Positions 9,673-19,004 of a stretch of 64,000 bases of DNA are shown here, one piece after another. The notes beneath the pieces are model-generated. The model was not told the origin of the DNA, ran no database searches, and was given only the letters and a program-made list of their open reading frames with translations. A program made the translations under genes and the position numbers. Where the stretch lies: contig NZ_CP067113.1 in the NCBI RefSeq assembly GCF_016615955.1, positions 2,418,001 to 2,482,000 on the forward strand. Direction: 5' to 3'. The stretch is from Luteimonas sp. MC1750. Lineage in GTDB: Bacteria > Pseudomonadota > Gammaproteobacteria > Xanthomonadales > Xanthomonadaceae. Positions within the stretch are counted from its first letter, which is position 1. Each line of letters begins with the position of its first letter.

Positions 9673-10077
9673 ATGAAGAAGCAGCAGGGCTTTACCCTCA
9701 TCGAACTGATGATCGTGGTTGCGATCATCGCCATCCTGGCCGCGATCGCGCTGCCGGCGTACCAGGACTACATGGCCCGCTCGCAGGCCACTGCTGGTCT
9801 GGCTGATATCCGTGGCGGTGTGACGGCGGCGGAAGAGATGGTGCAGCGTGGTAGCGGCGCAGCCATTTCGCTGAACAACGTTGGCCTGACGAGCCCGACG
9901 ACGCGCTGCACCATTGTCGCTACCGCAAACGCGACCACGCCCTCCCTCGCCTGCACTCTGGTGGGCAATCCGCGGGTGAGCGGCTCGCACGTTACCCTGA
10001 CCCGTAATGCCAGTGGCCAGTGGCCGTGCACGACCAACATCACCGAGGCGAAGCACCGTCCCGCCCACTGCGGTTAA
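9673..10077 (+). CDS. pilA: Type IV major pilin PilA
   Basis: A 134-residue type IVa prepilin. The short leader MKKQQG is cut by PilD before Phe7 in the motif G|FTLIEL, with the conserved mature Glu5. The N-terminal helix ([32 protein letters not shown]) is canonical. The head has four cysteines in two close sets: one in the middle, and a C-terminal pair closing the D-region loop (WPC...HRPAHC). It is preceded by a sigma-54 promoter and an AGGGGA ribosome site seven bases before the ATG, and followed by a strong terminator. It therefore looks like the highly expressed main pilin. Confidence 0.96.
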   Translation: MKKQQGFTLIELMIVVAIIAILAAIALPAYQDYMARSQATAGLADIRGGVTAAEEMVQRGSGAAISLNNVGLTSPTTRCTIVATANATTPSLACTLVGNPRVSGSHVTLTRNASGQWPCTTNITEAKHRPAHCG

Positions 10078-10133
10078 GAGATTCACTCTGACCGACTATG
10101 GCGGCAACGCCAAGCTTTACGCGTGACGACCGG

Positions 10134-10169
10134 GAGGGGGCGGCTACCAAAGTCGTCCCCTCTTTTTTT
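10134..10169 (+). terminator. Rho-independent terminator after pilA
   Basis: A nine-base-pair stem (GAGGGGGCG against CGTCCCCTC, one G-T pair) is followed directly by seven T residues. It separates the pilA transcript from the second pilin. Confidence 0.9.
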
Positions 10170-10204
10170 GGGGCTGCGCTGTTTGCGGAACAGGGGACAA
10201 ACGC

Positions 10205-10609
10205 ATGAGATCGTCCGGGTTTACTCTGATCGAGCTAATGATCGTGATCGCGATTCTCGCGATTCTGATGACAATTGCCCTCCCCGCGTACCAGGATTAC
10301 GCAGTCCGAACTCAAGTGACTTCGGGACTGGCAGACATCGCATCCGGCAAAGCATTGTTTGAGTCCCGTATCGTCGCCGACAGCATGATCACCTTTTCAC
10401 CGAGCGACGTTGGACTGCCTGCCAGTACCCCGCGTTGCAGCTCTATCTCCATTACGCCGGGTGATACTGGAAACATCTCATGCACGCTGGCCGGACACCC
10501 CCTGATACAGGGGGAAACGATCCGGCTGACACGCGTGGCATCAGGCACATGGACCTGTCACGCGCCAGCGGGCGCTTTGGCCAAGCACCGGCCAGAAGGA
10601 TGTTCATGA
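10205..10609 (+). CDS. Second type IV pilin (PilA paralogue)
   Basis: A 134-residue prepilin, the same length as PilA. The leader is MRSSG and the mature start is [32 protein letters not shown]. The head shares the overall plan ([15 protein letters not shown]) and the same four-cysteine pattern, ending WTC...KHRPEGC. The two heads otherwise differ strongly, so this is a diverged paralogue. No sigma-54 element is seen in the short gap after the pilA terminator, so it may rely on read-through or an unseen promoter. Its stop overlaps the start of the first GT-C-like protein (ATGA), linking it to that gene. Confidence 0.93.
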   Translation: MRSSGFTLIELMIVIAILAILMTIALPAYQDYAVRTQVTSGLADIASGKALFESRIVADSMITFSPSDVGLPASTPRCSSISITPGDTGNISCTLAGHPLIQGETIRLTRVASGTWTCHAPAGALAKHRPEGCS

Positions 10610-12462
10610 CAACAATCAGACCCGGTTGGGCATCCTGGATGACATCCGGATGGCTATGCCTGGTCGTCGCAATTGCGATCCTGGCCTATCTCCCGGGATT
10701 GTCGGGCGGCTTCCTGTTCGACGATTTCCCCAACATCGTCACCAATCCACGCGTCCACGCCAGCGCGTTGACGCTGGACAGCCTGTCGGCCGCCGCAGGC
10801 GCCTATGAGCCGGGGCCCTACGGCCGCCCCCTGGCCACGATCGGCTTCGCCTTGGACCACTACCTCGGCGGCGGCGATCCTCTCACGTACAAGCTGCACG
10901 GCCTGCTGATCCACGTCCTCAACGCCTGCCTGGTGTTTGCACTCGCACGAGTGCTGCTATCCACGGGCGGCGTGCGATCGGCAGACGAATCCAGGCGAAT
11001 CCTGCCTGCGGCGGCGTTGCTGGCGACGGCCTGGGCCATACACCCGCTGCAGGTCTCGTCGGTGCTCTATGTCGTGCAGCGCATGGAGACGCTGTCCGCC
11101 TGCTTCATCCTGCTGGCCCTGCTCGCCTACTGCAGAGGGCGACTTGACCAGCTTGAGGGCCGCTCGCATGGCTGGGGGTGGCTGGCCCTCTCCGCCGCCC
11201 TCACGGTCGTGGGCCTGTTCGCAAAGGAATCCGCCGCCATCACGCCGCTGCTGGCGCTGGTGCTGGAGGCGTGCCTGTTCCACTGGAAGGCGCAATCGGC
11301 TCGCACGCAGCAGGTGCTGCGGGTGCTGTATGTACTAGGCGGTGCACTCGGCCTAGCGCTGCTCGGCGTCGCCTTCTGGCACTACGGCAATCCGGAGGCC
11401 TACGCGTACCGCGAATACTCCGCGTGGGAACGCCTGCTGACCCAGGCCCGCGTGCTGGTCCTGCATCTGAAGCAGATCGTCCTGCCCATTCCCTCGAGGA
11501 TGCCGTTCTACTACGACAACTATCCGCACTCCGCTGGTCTATTCCAGCCCTGGACAACGGCGGCCAGCATCGCAGTCCTCGCAGCAATGACCGGACTGGC
11601 CCTCTGGCTCAGGACACGATTGCCGCTTGCGGCGTTGGGCATCTTCTGGTTCCTGGCGGCCCACGCGCTGACCAGCGGCATCATTCCGCTGGAACTCGTC
11701 TACGAGCATCGCAACTACCTCGCGCTGTTCGGGATCCTGCTTGCTATTTACGTGCTGGCTTCCGAATGGGTGCGCAAGGTGACTGCCTCGCCGATCATCC
11801 GCGCGGCACCGGTAGCGGTTATCGCCGGACTCTTCGCCATCACCCTGATCAGGTCGATGACCTGGGGGTCTCCGCTCCTGCTGGCGATGGACATGACCGC
11901 CACAAATCCGGGCTCGCCGCGCGCCAGCAACGACCTGGCGACACTCTACTTCAGCCTGGCGGAAGGCGACCCCGGCTCACGGGAGTGGACGCTGGCAACG
12001 CAGGAGTTCGAGCGTGGCGCGGCCTTGCAGGGGTCGTCCCCGCTGCCCGAGCATGGCCTGATCCTGATGAATGCGAGTGTCGGGCTGCCTGCATCTGACG
12101 CGTGGTGGGACGGCCTGATCCACAAGCTGCAGGTGCGCCCGATCTCCCCCCAAGAACAGATGGCTGTCACCGGGTTGCTGTCGGAGCGACAGAAGGGATT
12201 CCAGATCGATGACCAGCGGCTCTCGACTGCGTATCGCTCGCTTGTCGACAGAGGCGACCTTCCCGCGCATGTCTATTGCAACATCGGCGATCATGCCCTG
12301 AACCGGCTGGGCGACACGGAGTTCGGAAAGCACATGTTCCTCACCTGCGCGCGCAAGTCCGGGTTGGACCCACGCTTCATTCGAAAGACCGCGGAGATCC
12401 TCCGAGCTGAAGGTCACCATGAGGTCTCAACGGCACTCCTGGAACTCCAGGCCGACCGCTGA
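10606..12462 (+). CDS. GT-C-like multispanning membrane protein, possible pilin glycosyltransferase (copy 1)
   Basis: About 618 residues. It has a first transmembrane helix, then an extracytoplasmic loop with FLFDDFPNI (Asp39-Asp40). More hydrophobic helices follow ([54 protein letters not shown] and others). The soluble C-terminal ~180 residues are probably helical repeats. The acidic pair in the first loop and the overall plan resemble GT-C O-glycosyltransferases of the TMTC/PMT kind; this is resemblance, not identification. Chosen start is the ATG at 10606, with AAGGA upstream, overlapping the pilin stop. Position next to the pilin suggests sugar transfer to pilin. It could instead be a membrane protein of other function. 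Confidence 0.72.
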   Translation: MTTIRPGWASWMTSGWLCLVVAIAILAYLPGLSGGFLFDDFPNIVTNPRVHASALTLDSLSAAAGAYEPGPYGRPLATIGFALDHYLGGGDPLTYKLHGLLIHVLNACLVFALARVLLSTGGVRSADESRRILPAAALLATAWAIHPLQVSSVLYVVQRMETLSACFILLALLAYCRGRLDQLEGRSHGWGWLALSAALTVVGLFAKESAAITPLLALVLEACLFHWKAQSARTQQVLRVLYVLGGALGLALLGVAFWHYGNPEAYAYREYSAWERLLTQARVLVLHLKQIVLPIPSRMPFYYDNYPHSAGLFQPWTTAASIAVLAAMTGLALWLRTRLPLAALGIFWFLAAHALTSGIIPLELVYEHRNYLALFGILLAIYVLASEWVRKVTASPIIRAAPVAVIAGLFAITLIRSMTWGSPLLLAMDMTATNPGSPRASNDLATLYFSLAEGDPGSREWTLATQEFERGAALQGSSPLPEHGLILMNASVGLPASDAWWDGLIHKLQVRPISPQEQMAVTGLLSERQKGFQIDDQRLSTAYRSLVDRGDLPAHVYCNIGDHALNRLGDTEFGKHMFLTCARKSGLDPRFIRKTAEILRAEGHHEVSTALLELQADR

Positions 12463-12487
12463 TTCCGATCGTCGACAACACCGAGCA

Positions 12488-14356
12488 ATGGACCAGCGCA
12501 ATACGCGGCCTGCGGCCGCATCATCCAGCCTCCTTGGCCCGCCTCCTGCGACCCGCGGAGAGGAAGACACCCGCCATCGATGGATGATCACCGCCGCCGC
12601 TGTGCTCCTCATTGCCGTTGTGTACTGGCCGGTGCGTCACGGAGGCTTCGTCTGGGACGACATCATCAACTTCGTCGAGAATGACTGGCTCCAGGCGGGA
12701 TCCCAGTGGCAGCACTACATTCTTCGTGACTTCAACGGCTGGACGAACTATTTCAGGCCCGTGGGTGTCGGCCTGTTCACCATACAAGTCCGCTTGTTCG
12801 ACAACCAGCCAGGCCCAATGCATCTGGTCTCGCTGGGCATGCACCTTTTCAACACCGCGCTGGTTGGAACTCTCGCAGCGCGAGTGATGGGCCCGCTGAA
12901 GGCCTTGGGCCGACACGCCCGCTTGGCCTGGCTGGCTGGCTGCATGCTGTTCTATGGCCTGCACCCGGTGCTGATCGAGACCGTCGCGTGGGTTGGTACC
13001 CAATACGATCAGCTCGCAACGGGATTCATGCTGTTGGGAGCCTGCGCCGCACTTTCGTTGCGGCGGAGGTTCGTTCGAGCAAGCATGGTCGGGCTGTGCT
13101 TCTTCCTGGCCATCTGCTCGAAGGAATCAGCCGCGTCCTTCCCAGTGCTGTTCCTGCTGCTGGACTGGGTGGTCTTCGCGAAGTCATCGCGAGGAACGGG
13201 CATGGCGGCCCTGCGTCGCAGCTTCCTGCGCCGGAACTCGGCGGCGATCATCGCCATCGTGATCGCTTCGGTCGGATACCTGCTGTTCCGCAACTTCGGG
13301 CTCGGACATCTGCTGCAGCATGTAGCGGTAGGTGGGGGCGACCTGTCGATCTTGGGAAGTCTCCAGAAAATCGCCTGGACACTCTTCACCTACCTGAGGG
13401 TGCTGATCTACCCTTGGAACGGCTTGAATCCGATCCACTCCTACGATCCGTCCTACTTCACATCGTTCCGACCCACTATCGCACTCATTCTTGCCGGCCT
13501 TGTGGCACTACTGTTCTGGGCGACAGTGGCCGTTTACAGGCGAGCATCGGCAGCCGCCTGCGTGGTTCTTGTCATTGCGTCTGCCTTGTTGCCAGTCCTG
13601 AATATCGTGCCCACCGCGTTCGCGCTCAGTCTCTACCACGAGCGATACGCCATCAACGCGTTGGCGTTTGGCACCGCGCTGTTGCCGTTGCTTTCCTGGC
13701 CACGTCCACGCGTCGTTTCGCCACGGCTCACGCGCATGCTGCTGTCCGCCGCGGCAATCGTCTGGCTTGGAAGTTCCATTCTGACGATACGTGCCACGTT
13801 GCCTCTTTGGCTCGACGACGAGCGACTCTGGCTTTGGGCGCTGGAAGACAATCCAACAAGTGAACTCGCGCAATACAATGCCGTTGCTGCCCTGCTTCGC
13901 AATGGAAAACTGGCGAAAGCAAGCGCGCAAATCGATAGGTTTGCGGCAGGGGACGAGGCGTGCACCCGTTGCGACCTACTGGTCGCAAGCATCGAGTTGA
14001 ATAACGGCGACATCCGTCGCGCAGCAGAACTGGTTGACCGTATCCGGGACGCTCCGGAGACCGCCGTGAATCTTGACGTTCGTGGCGACTACTTTCTGAC
14101 TGCAGGGCGTCTCGCTCTGTCGCAAGAAAGAAACCTCGCAGCGGTCGAACTGCTCCGCTCTGGAATCGAACTCCATCCAGGCCAGCTTTCAGCGCAGGTC
14201 GATCTTGCCAAGGCGCTTTTCAACACTGGGCAGTTGGATGAAGCGATTGCCGCCGCGACCAAGGCAGTAGACATTGCAGATGACGCGAATCGACCCTTGA
14301 TCGTTGCGTGGCGCGACAGCATCGAGGAATCGCTGAAGAACACGCAATCGCAGTAG
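12488..14356 (+). CDS. GT-C-like multispanning membrane protein with TPR tail (copy 2)
   Basis: About 622 residues, same design as its upstream neighbour but diverged. After a first helix (ITAAAVLLIAVVYWPV) comes the loop HGGFVWDDIINFVEND with Asp57-Asp58. Helices then run to about residue 450 (LAGCMLFYGLHPVLIETVAWVGTQYDQLATGFMLLG and others). The C-terminus holds TPR-like repeats (AVELLRSGIELHPGQLSAQVDLAKALFNTGQLDEAIAAATKAV). Key shared blocks with copy 1 are xDDxxNx[37 protein letters not shown], and CSKESAA/FAKESAA. These mark a tandem paralogue pair. An oligosaccharyl or monosaccharyl transferase role on pilin is inferred from context only. The ribosome site is weak. Confidence 0.72.
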   Translation: MDQRNTRPAAASSSLLGPPPATRGEEDTRHRWMITAAAVLLIAVVYWPVRHGGFVWDDIINFVENDWLQAGSQWQHYILRDFNGWTNYFRPVGVGLFTIQVRLFDNQPGPMHLVSLGMHLFNTALVGTLAARVMGPLKALGRHARLAWLAGCMLFYGLHPVLIETVAWVGTQYDQLATGFMLLGACAALSLRRRFVRASMVGLCFFLAICSKESAASFPVLFLLLDWVVFAKSSRGTGMAALRRSFLRRNSAAIIAIVIASVGYLLFRNFGLGHLLQHVAVGGGDLSILGSLQKIAWTLFTYLRVLIYPWNGLNPIHSYDPSYFTSFRPTIALILAGLVALLFWATVAVYRRASAAACVVLVIASALLPVLNIVPTAFALSLYHERYAINALAFGTALLPLLSWPRPRVVSPRLTRMLLSAAAIVWLGSSILTIRATLPLWLDDERLWLWALEDNPTSELAQYNAVAALLRNGKLAKASAQIDRFAAGDEACTRCDLLVASIELNNGDIRRAAELVDRIRDAPETAVNLDVRGDYFLTAGRLALSQERNLAAVELLRSGIELHPGQLSAQVDLAKALFNTGQLDEAIAAATKAVDIADDANRPLIVAWRDSIEESLKNTQSQ

Positions 14357-14408
14357 CAAATAGACGTCAGCTTCGTCTACCTCAGAAAGATCTTCCACGG
14401 AGTCTCTC

Positions 14409-15569
14409 ATGGCCTCTAATAAGCCCTACCTTGTTTTCGGCGCCCCCAGCATCGGTGAAGAGGAAATCACAGAAGTCGGCTTGGTGATGCGCAGCGGGTG
14501 GCTGGGAACCGGGCCGAAAGTTGCGCAATTCGAACAAGACTTTGCGGCGTACAAAGGCGTCAGCAGTTCATCCGTCGCCGCGGTGAACTCGTGCACTGCC
14601 GCCTTGCACGTGAGCATGGTGGCGGCTGGGCTGGATCCAGGGGCCGAAGTGATCACCACCCCGCTGACATTCTGTGCCACTGTCAACGCAATCCTCCACG
14701 CGGGCCTATCTCCCGTCCTCGCCGATGTCGATCCTGCCACGCAATGCATCGACCCCGAAGCGATCGAGGCCGCCATCACGCCGCGTACTCAAGCGATTCT
14801 GCCTGTACATTTCGGCGGACGTCCGTGCGACATGGATCGCATCATGGCGATCGCCGAGAAGCACAGGCTGGTGGTCATAGAGGATTGCGCGCACGCCATC
14901 GAAACCGAGTACAGGGGACGCAAGGCGGGCACGTTCGGCGACTTCGGCTGTTTCAGTTTTTATGTCACCAAGAACGTCGTCACCGCCGAAGGCGGCATGA
15001 TCCTGGCAAGAGACGAGTCACTGGCAGCGCGGGCCAAGGTACTTGCGCTGCACGGCATGAGCAAGGATGCATGGCACCGATTCGGGGACGCTGGCTACAA
15101 GCACTATCAGGTAGTTGAGTGCGGCTTTAAGTACAACTTGACCGACTTGCAGGCAGCGCTGGGCCTTCACCAGCTTGCGCGCGTGGAGCAGAACTGGCTG
15201 AGGCGACAGAAAGTCTGGCAGCAGTATCAGGCGGCACTTGTCGACGCCCCTGTTGGCACACCGCTCGATCCCGCACCTGACACCAGGCACGCCCACCACC
15301 TCTACACCGTCATGATAGACGTCGAACGGTGCGGCGTGACCCGCGATTCCTTCCTCGATCGGATGCACGCGCTTGGGATCGGCACCGGCGTGCACTACCT
15401 GGCAGTTCCTGAGCATCACTATTATCGCGAGCGCTTTGGTTGGCGCCCAGAGCAATGGCCCAATGCCATGGAGATTGGTCGCCGCACTGTGAGCTTGCCG
15501 CTTTCACCCAAACTCGAAGACGCCGACGTGCTTCGGGTTCTTGAAGGAGTTTCAGCCTCACTCGCGTGA
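14409..15569 (+). CDS. DegT/DnrJ/EryC1/StrS-family sugar aminotransferase
   Basis: A 386-residue PLP-dependent enzyme of the family that aminates nucleotide keto-sugars. Seen: the N-terminal substrate loop (SGWLGTGPKVAQFEQDFAAYKG), AVNSCTAALHVSM, TTPLTFCATVNAI, Asp159 in VIEDCAHAIET, and the PLP lysine Lys188 in FSFYVTKNVVTAEGG. It probably makes a UDP- or dTDP-4-amino sugar. It follows the GT-C pair by 52 bases on the same strand. Together with the acetyltransferase at 15.6-16.2 kb on the opposite strand, it could make an N-acylated amino sugar for the glycan. The enzyme class is confident; the exact sugar is not. Confidence 0.9.
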   Translation: MASNKPYLVFGAPSIGEEEITEVGLVMRSGWLGTGPKVAQFEQDFAAYKGVSSSSVAAVNSCTAALHVSMVAAGLDPGAEVITTPLTFCATVNAILHAGLSPVLADVDPATQCIDPEAIEAAITPRTQAILPVHFGGRPCDMDRIMAIAEKHRLVVIEDCAHAIETEYRGRKAGTFGDFGCFSFYVTKNVVTAEGGMILARDESLAARAKVLALHGMSKDAWHRFGDAGYKHYQVVECGFKYNLTDLQAALGLHQLARVEQNWLRRQKVWQQYQAALVDAPVGTPLDPAPDTRHAHHLYTVMIDVERCGVTRDSFLDRMHALGIGTGVHYLAVPEHHYYRERFGWRPEQWPNAMEIGRRTVSLPLSPKLEDADVLRVLEGVSASLA

Positions 15570-15648
15570 GCCCAGGAGGCAGCAGTTGCGGTGTCCGTCG
15601 TGCGACGCACTGCGAAATTGCCACCATGCCCGGGTGATCAGATTGCGG

Positions 15649-16161
15649 TCAGCTACGCAAACCCGTCCTTACGGCGGGAACGCCCACGTAGACGCTGTGC
15701 CGTTCAAGCGCGCCCTTCACGAGTGCGCCCGCGCCGACGACCGTGCCTTCACCAACCTTCGAACCGGACAGAAGGGTCGCTGATGCTCCGATCCAGCAAT
15801 TCGCACCAATGCATATGCCGTTGTTCTCAGACGGGTACCGCACCGAAAGCGGAGACGCGTGGGATTCGCCTGCGTCCGAATGACTCATGAGCGTTACGCG
15901 TGGCGAAAGCACCGCGCCGTCGCCGATCCGCACTGGCCCCGCGAGGTCAAACAGGCAGTCGGTGCCGACATGCACATCGTTGCCAATCGACAGATTGGAG
16001 AATCCTCGCTGCAGGTTGATGAAACGGCAGTCGTAGATCCTCGCGTTACGCCCTATGGCGGCGCCGAGCATTGACAAAAGCCGGGCACGCAAGCGCGGAT
16101 TGATACATAACCGTAGCAATATCTCTACGACCAAGAAAAGGCCGTACTTCAGGTCATGCAC
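15649..16161 (-). CDS. Left-handed beta-helix (hexapeptide) acyltransferase
   Basis: A 170-residue protein with the imperfect hexapeptide repeats of the LbH family: IGRNARIYDCRF, LSIGNDVHVGTDC, VRIGDGAVLSPRVTLMSHS, ICIGANCWIGASATLLSGSKVGEGTVVGAGALVKG. It ends VPAVRTG, the usual close of WbbJ/maltose-acetyltransferase-type enzymes. The His in MSHSDAG fits the catalytic base. A short hydrophobic N-terminal stretch may anchor it. It is last in the leftward glycan operon and overlaps the flippase-like gene by eight bases. Donor and acceptor are unknown; acetyl-CoA and a sugar are likely. Confidence 0.87.
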   Translation of the reverse strand: MHDLKYGLFLVVEILLRLCINPRLRARLLSMLGAAIGRNARIYDCRFINLQRGFSNLSIGNDVHVGTDCLFDLAGPVRIGDGAVLSPRVTLMSHSDAGESHASPLSVRYPSENNGICIGANCWIGASATLLSGSKVGEGTVVGAGALVKGALERHSVYVGVPAVRTGLRS

Positions 16162-17092
16162 TTTTGTTTCCCTCCGACGTCCTGAGTGCGAGAAATCCTA
16201 CCCCGGCACCGATCCCGTCCACTAACAGCAACGCAATTCTGGACGTAACGGCGAGGAGCGCCATCAGTTCGAAAGGTACGCCGGAAGACGGGCCGAGAAG
16301 TAGCAGCACCGCTTCACGGGCGCCAAGACCGGCAGGCAGCATGCTCGCGAGCCCCGCAACGTAGGACAGTGACAAACATGCCACGACCAGCCCCGTACCA
16401 ACCTCGGCGACACCAGGGAGCGTGCTGGCAAGCTGCCACCATCCGATCAGGTACATCGCCCAGAATCCGGCGAGCTGGAGGGCCAAGGTTATTCCAACCC
16501 GGGAGACAGGCAACCCGACGTCCCGTACGGCTGCCAACTTCTTCGGAAGCGGCAGCCGGACAATTGCAAAGTTGAGCAGGTTGAACACCCAAGAGCGCTG
16601 CAGCGTCGATGCAGTCACAGCGAACGCCAGCAACAACGCCCCCAGTCCGATGGTAGTTCCATACCAGTGAGCGAGGAGCAGGGCTGCACCGATACCGCAG
16701 GTCGTGAAAAGCACGATCACCGCAAGCTCAACGTTGACAAGAACCAGCCGTGCTGGCGATTCGGCGCGGATTATGGACGCCTGCGCAACCATGCCCCACA
16801 CGCGGCCCGGAACGTACTTGCCCAATTGAGTGAACAAGAAGACGCCGGCCATTCGCCGCTGAGAACCGGCATCGCCTTCCGGACGCCCCAACATGGTGGC
16901 AAACAGCACAGCTACGAACACATTCGCGAGCACGAGCGCGAAGATCGATGTTGCAAATGCCTGCGTGCTTGTAGTCGAGATGGCGTCCTGAAATGCGTCT
17001 CTTGAGCGGTAGACCAAATAGCTGAAGAACAACAGTCCGACGATGACCATCGCGCGGAGAAAGCTAGCGCGAGAGAATGGAGTCTGTGTCAA
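16154..17092 (-). CDS. Flippase-like / LPG-synthase transmembrane-domain protein
   Basis: A 312-residue polytopic membrane protein with about eight hydrophobic segments. It carries blocks typical of the lysylphosphatidylglycerol-synthase TM/flippase-like family: QLGKYVPGRVWGMVAQ, LSYVAGLASMLPAGLGAREAVLLLL and a final VDGIGAGVGFL. Members are often found in glycan and lipid clusters, with roles suggested in moving or modifying lipid-linked substrates. It lies in the middle of the leftward operon, 39 bases after a methyltransferase. A role in moving a lipid-linked sugar is inference from company. Confidence 0.78.
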   Translation of the reverse strand: MTQTPFSRASFLRAMVIVGLLFFSYLVYRSRDAFQDAISTTSTQAFATSIFALVLANVFVAVLFATMLGRPEGDAGSQRRMAGVFLFTQLGKYVPGRVWGMVAQASIIRAESPARLVLVNVELAVIVLFTTCGIGAALLLAHWYGTTIGLGALLLAFAVTASTLQRSWVFNLLNFAIVRLPLPKKLAAVRDVGLPVSRVGITLALQLAGFWAMYLIGWWQLASTLPGVAEVGTGLVVACLSLSYVAGLASMLPAGLGAREAVLLLLGPSSGVPFELMALLAVTSRIALLLVDGIGAGVGFLALRTSEGNKSA

Positions 17093-17131
17093 TTGTCACT
17101 CCGTGGGGCTGTCAGGTTACCAACACGCATA

Positions 17132-17854
17132 TCACCGCGCATGCCGCAGATGGAATACGAATCCTGGTTGCACTGGCGCCAGCGCTCTGCCGGCACGCGC
17201 AGCAAGTCCAAACGCGCGTCCCGACATAGCGTCTTCCGGGAACCCGGCTTCCAGCCTTTCCGCAAAGACGTTGCGGTACTCGAAACCCGCCTCGCGAAAC
17301 CAGCGGGCCAGCCGGAAATAGCTGGAAGAGTACGCGTCGAGTTCCCTGGCCCTGTGCGATCCAAGTGCGGTCATGCAACGATGTGCGGTCGTTCTGGGCA
17401 GCCAATGCACGAACGGCCAGAATACATGCGGCTCGATGGGCCACCACAGGTTTGGACCAGCAAAGTAGCAGTGTCCATCGCGCTTCAGCATCCGGTGAAT
17501 GTTCACCAGTAGCGCGAACGGATCGCGCACATGTTCGTAAACCTGATTGCAGACCACGATGTCGTACCTCGCGGCAGGTAAAGGCGGCTCGGGGCCATCA
17601 CATTCACCAACATGGAAGCGCAGGTTTTCGGTTTCGGCTTCAAACGTCCGCCAATGAGTCCACGAGTCCGGATCAACACCTTCTACATACTGCACTTGGT
17701 CCGCCAGTGCCCGAGCGATGCCGCCACTGCCGCAACCCGCGTCCAGCCATCGCCCCCCTACCACAGTGTCCCCGCATATCATCCGCATGGTGCGCAAGAT
17801 TGCGGCGGCCTTCCGGTCCCTGTTCTTGGCACCCCAGCGCGGTTCAGTAGACAT
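17132..17854 (-). CDS. Class I SAM-dependent methyltransferase
   Basis: A 240-residue Rossmann-fold methyltransferase: motif I RWLDAGCGSGGIARALADQ, acidic loop VEGVDPDS, motif IV DIVVCNQVYEHVRDPFALL, and LKRDGHCYFAGPN. This matches the Methyltransf_11/UbiE-like group. The ATG at 17854 overlaps the end of the GT4 gene by 11 bases; a longer in-frame start would read through that gene and is rejected. The substrate is unknown; in glycan clusters such enzymes often methylate a terminal sugar. Confidence 0.85.
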   Translation of the reverse strand: MSTEPRWGAKNRDRKAAAILRTMRMICGDTVVGGRWLDAGCGSGGIARALADQVQYVEGVDPDSWTHWRTFEAETENLRFHVGECDGPEPPLPAARYDIVVCNQVYEHVRDPFALLVNIHRMLKRDGHCYFAGPNLWWPIEPHVFWPFVHWLPRTTAHRCMTALGSHRARELDAYSSSYFRLARWFREAGFEYRNVFAERLEAGFPEDAMSGRAFGLAARAGRALAPVQPGFVFHLRHAR

Positions 17855-19004
17855 GGGTTCTGCTCGATGCCTTGGCCAGAATGCAAGTGGCCGAGGCCTT
17901 GACGTCGAACCTCGCCGCCATAGCGACACATCCTGAGGCGTGCTGGATCGGCGAAGCCTGGATAGCCTCACGCAGCGCGTGCACGATCCCATCTGCAGTC
18001 GCCTTCGGAGCGAGAACGCCACAGGCAGGGGTCTGGGCCAGAAGACCAGGAAAGTCGCCCACCGGTGTGACGACGACCGGCAAGCCCAGCTTCATCGCAT
18101 CGGAGAACACCACCGGAATGCTCTCGATCCTCGACGGAATCAGCAGGTAATCGGACGCCAGCATGGCGTCCTGGGCTTGGTCGCGGGTCAGGTAACCCGT
18201 CAGTTCCACCGGTTTCGCGTCATCCTGCAGTTTCCGCACGGCGGCACGCACTTCGACATCAAGGGGGCCGCCTCCGGCCACCACGACCCGCTCAATGCCG
18301 CCCCAGTCGGACGCCGACAGCTGCGCCAGCGCTTCCAGCAGAAGATCCACCCCCTTGTTGGGATGCCAGCGCCCCAGGAACAGGAAGCGGTACGGCGGCA
18401 GGCTGCGCATCGGCTCCAGGCGCACACGGTCGATCCTGCGCGTGCTGGGCAGGAAGGCCACCTCCCGCCCTGCGATGGCACGCGTGTCTTCCATGAGCTT
18501 CAATCCATCCGACCAGCAGTGCGTGGCTCCAGCGAGAATTCTCCGGAGAAGGCCGCGCACCACCGGGATCCGTCCCAGGCTCCATATGTCGCTACCGAGC
18601 GTCCATACCGAGTACCCGCAGGCGTGCTTTCGCGCCGACCTGCGCGCCCACTCGCCGCACGGCAGGGCCCATAACGCCAGGATGTGTGCGACAGGACCCG
18701 CAGAAGCCGCTTGCTCCGTTGCGCGCGCGCCGCCCACCATCACGCGGGCGATCTTCAGGGCATCAGACGGCTGCCAGGGCCGAAGCGTCGAGAGCGGCTG
18801 ATCCGGAGTACGGTAACGGAACACATCGACGTTCTCTGACCAGGACTCGACGGCCTCCACGCCTCCGGGCGCGACCACGCGGATCGGCATGTGCTGCGCC
18901 AGCTCCTCGGCCAGATCGGCCACGAACGCGCCCGCAGCTTCGCTCCCGTCACCGGTGATCGGAAACGATGATGTCACCAGGACAAGCGCTGGCAACTCGT
19001 TCAT
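17844..19004 (-). CDS. GT4-family glycosyltransferase
   Basis: A 386-residue GT-B glycosyltransferase. The N-terminal part is LVLVTSSFPITGDGSEAAGAFVADLAEEL. The C-terminal nucleotide-sugar domain shows FLFLGRWHPNKGVDLLLEAL, VVAGGGPLDVEV and the GT4 acidic signature ESIPVVFSDAMKLGLPVVVTPVG. Start is the ATG at 19004, overlapping the preceding methyltransferase stop (ATGA). It is predicted to be cytoplasmic, adding a sugar to a lipid-linked acceptor. The sugar is unknown. Confidence 0.88.
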   Translation of the reverse strand: MNELPALVLVTSSFPITGDGSEAAGAFVADLAEELAQHMPIRVVAPGGVEAVESWSENVDVFRYRTPDQPLSTLRPWQPSDALKIARVMVGGARATEQAASAGPVAHILALWALPCGEWARRSARKHACGYSVWTLGSDIWSLGRIPVVRGLLRRILAGATHCWSDGLKLMEDTRAIAGREVAFLPSTRRIDRVRLEPMRSLPPYRFLFLGRWHPNKGVDLLLEALAQLSASDWGGIERVVVAGGGPLDVEVRAAVRKLQDDAKPVELTGYLTRDQAQDAMLASDYLLIPSRIESIPVVFSDAMKLGLPVVVTPVGDFPGLLAQTPACGVLAPKATADGIVHALREAIQASPIQHASGCVAMAARFDVKASATCILAKASSRTHVY

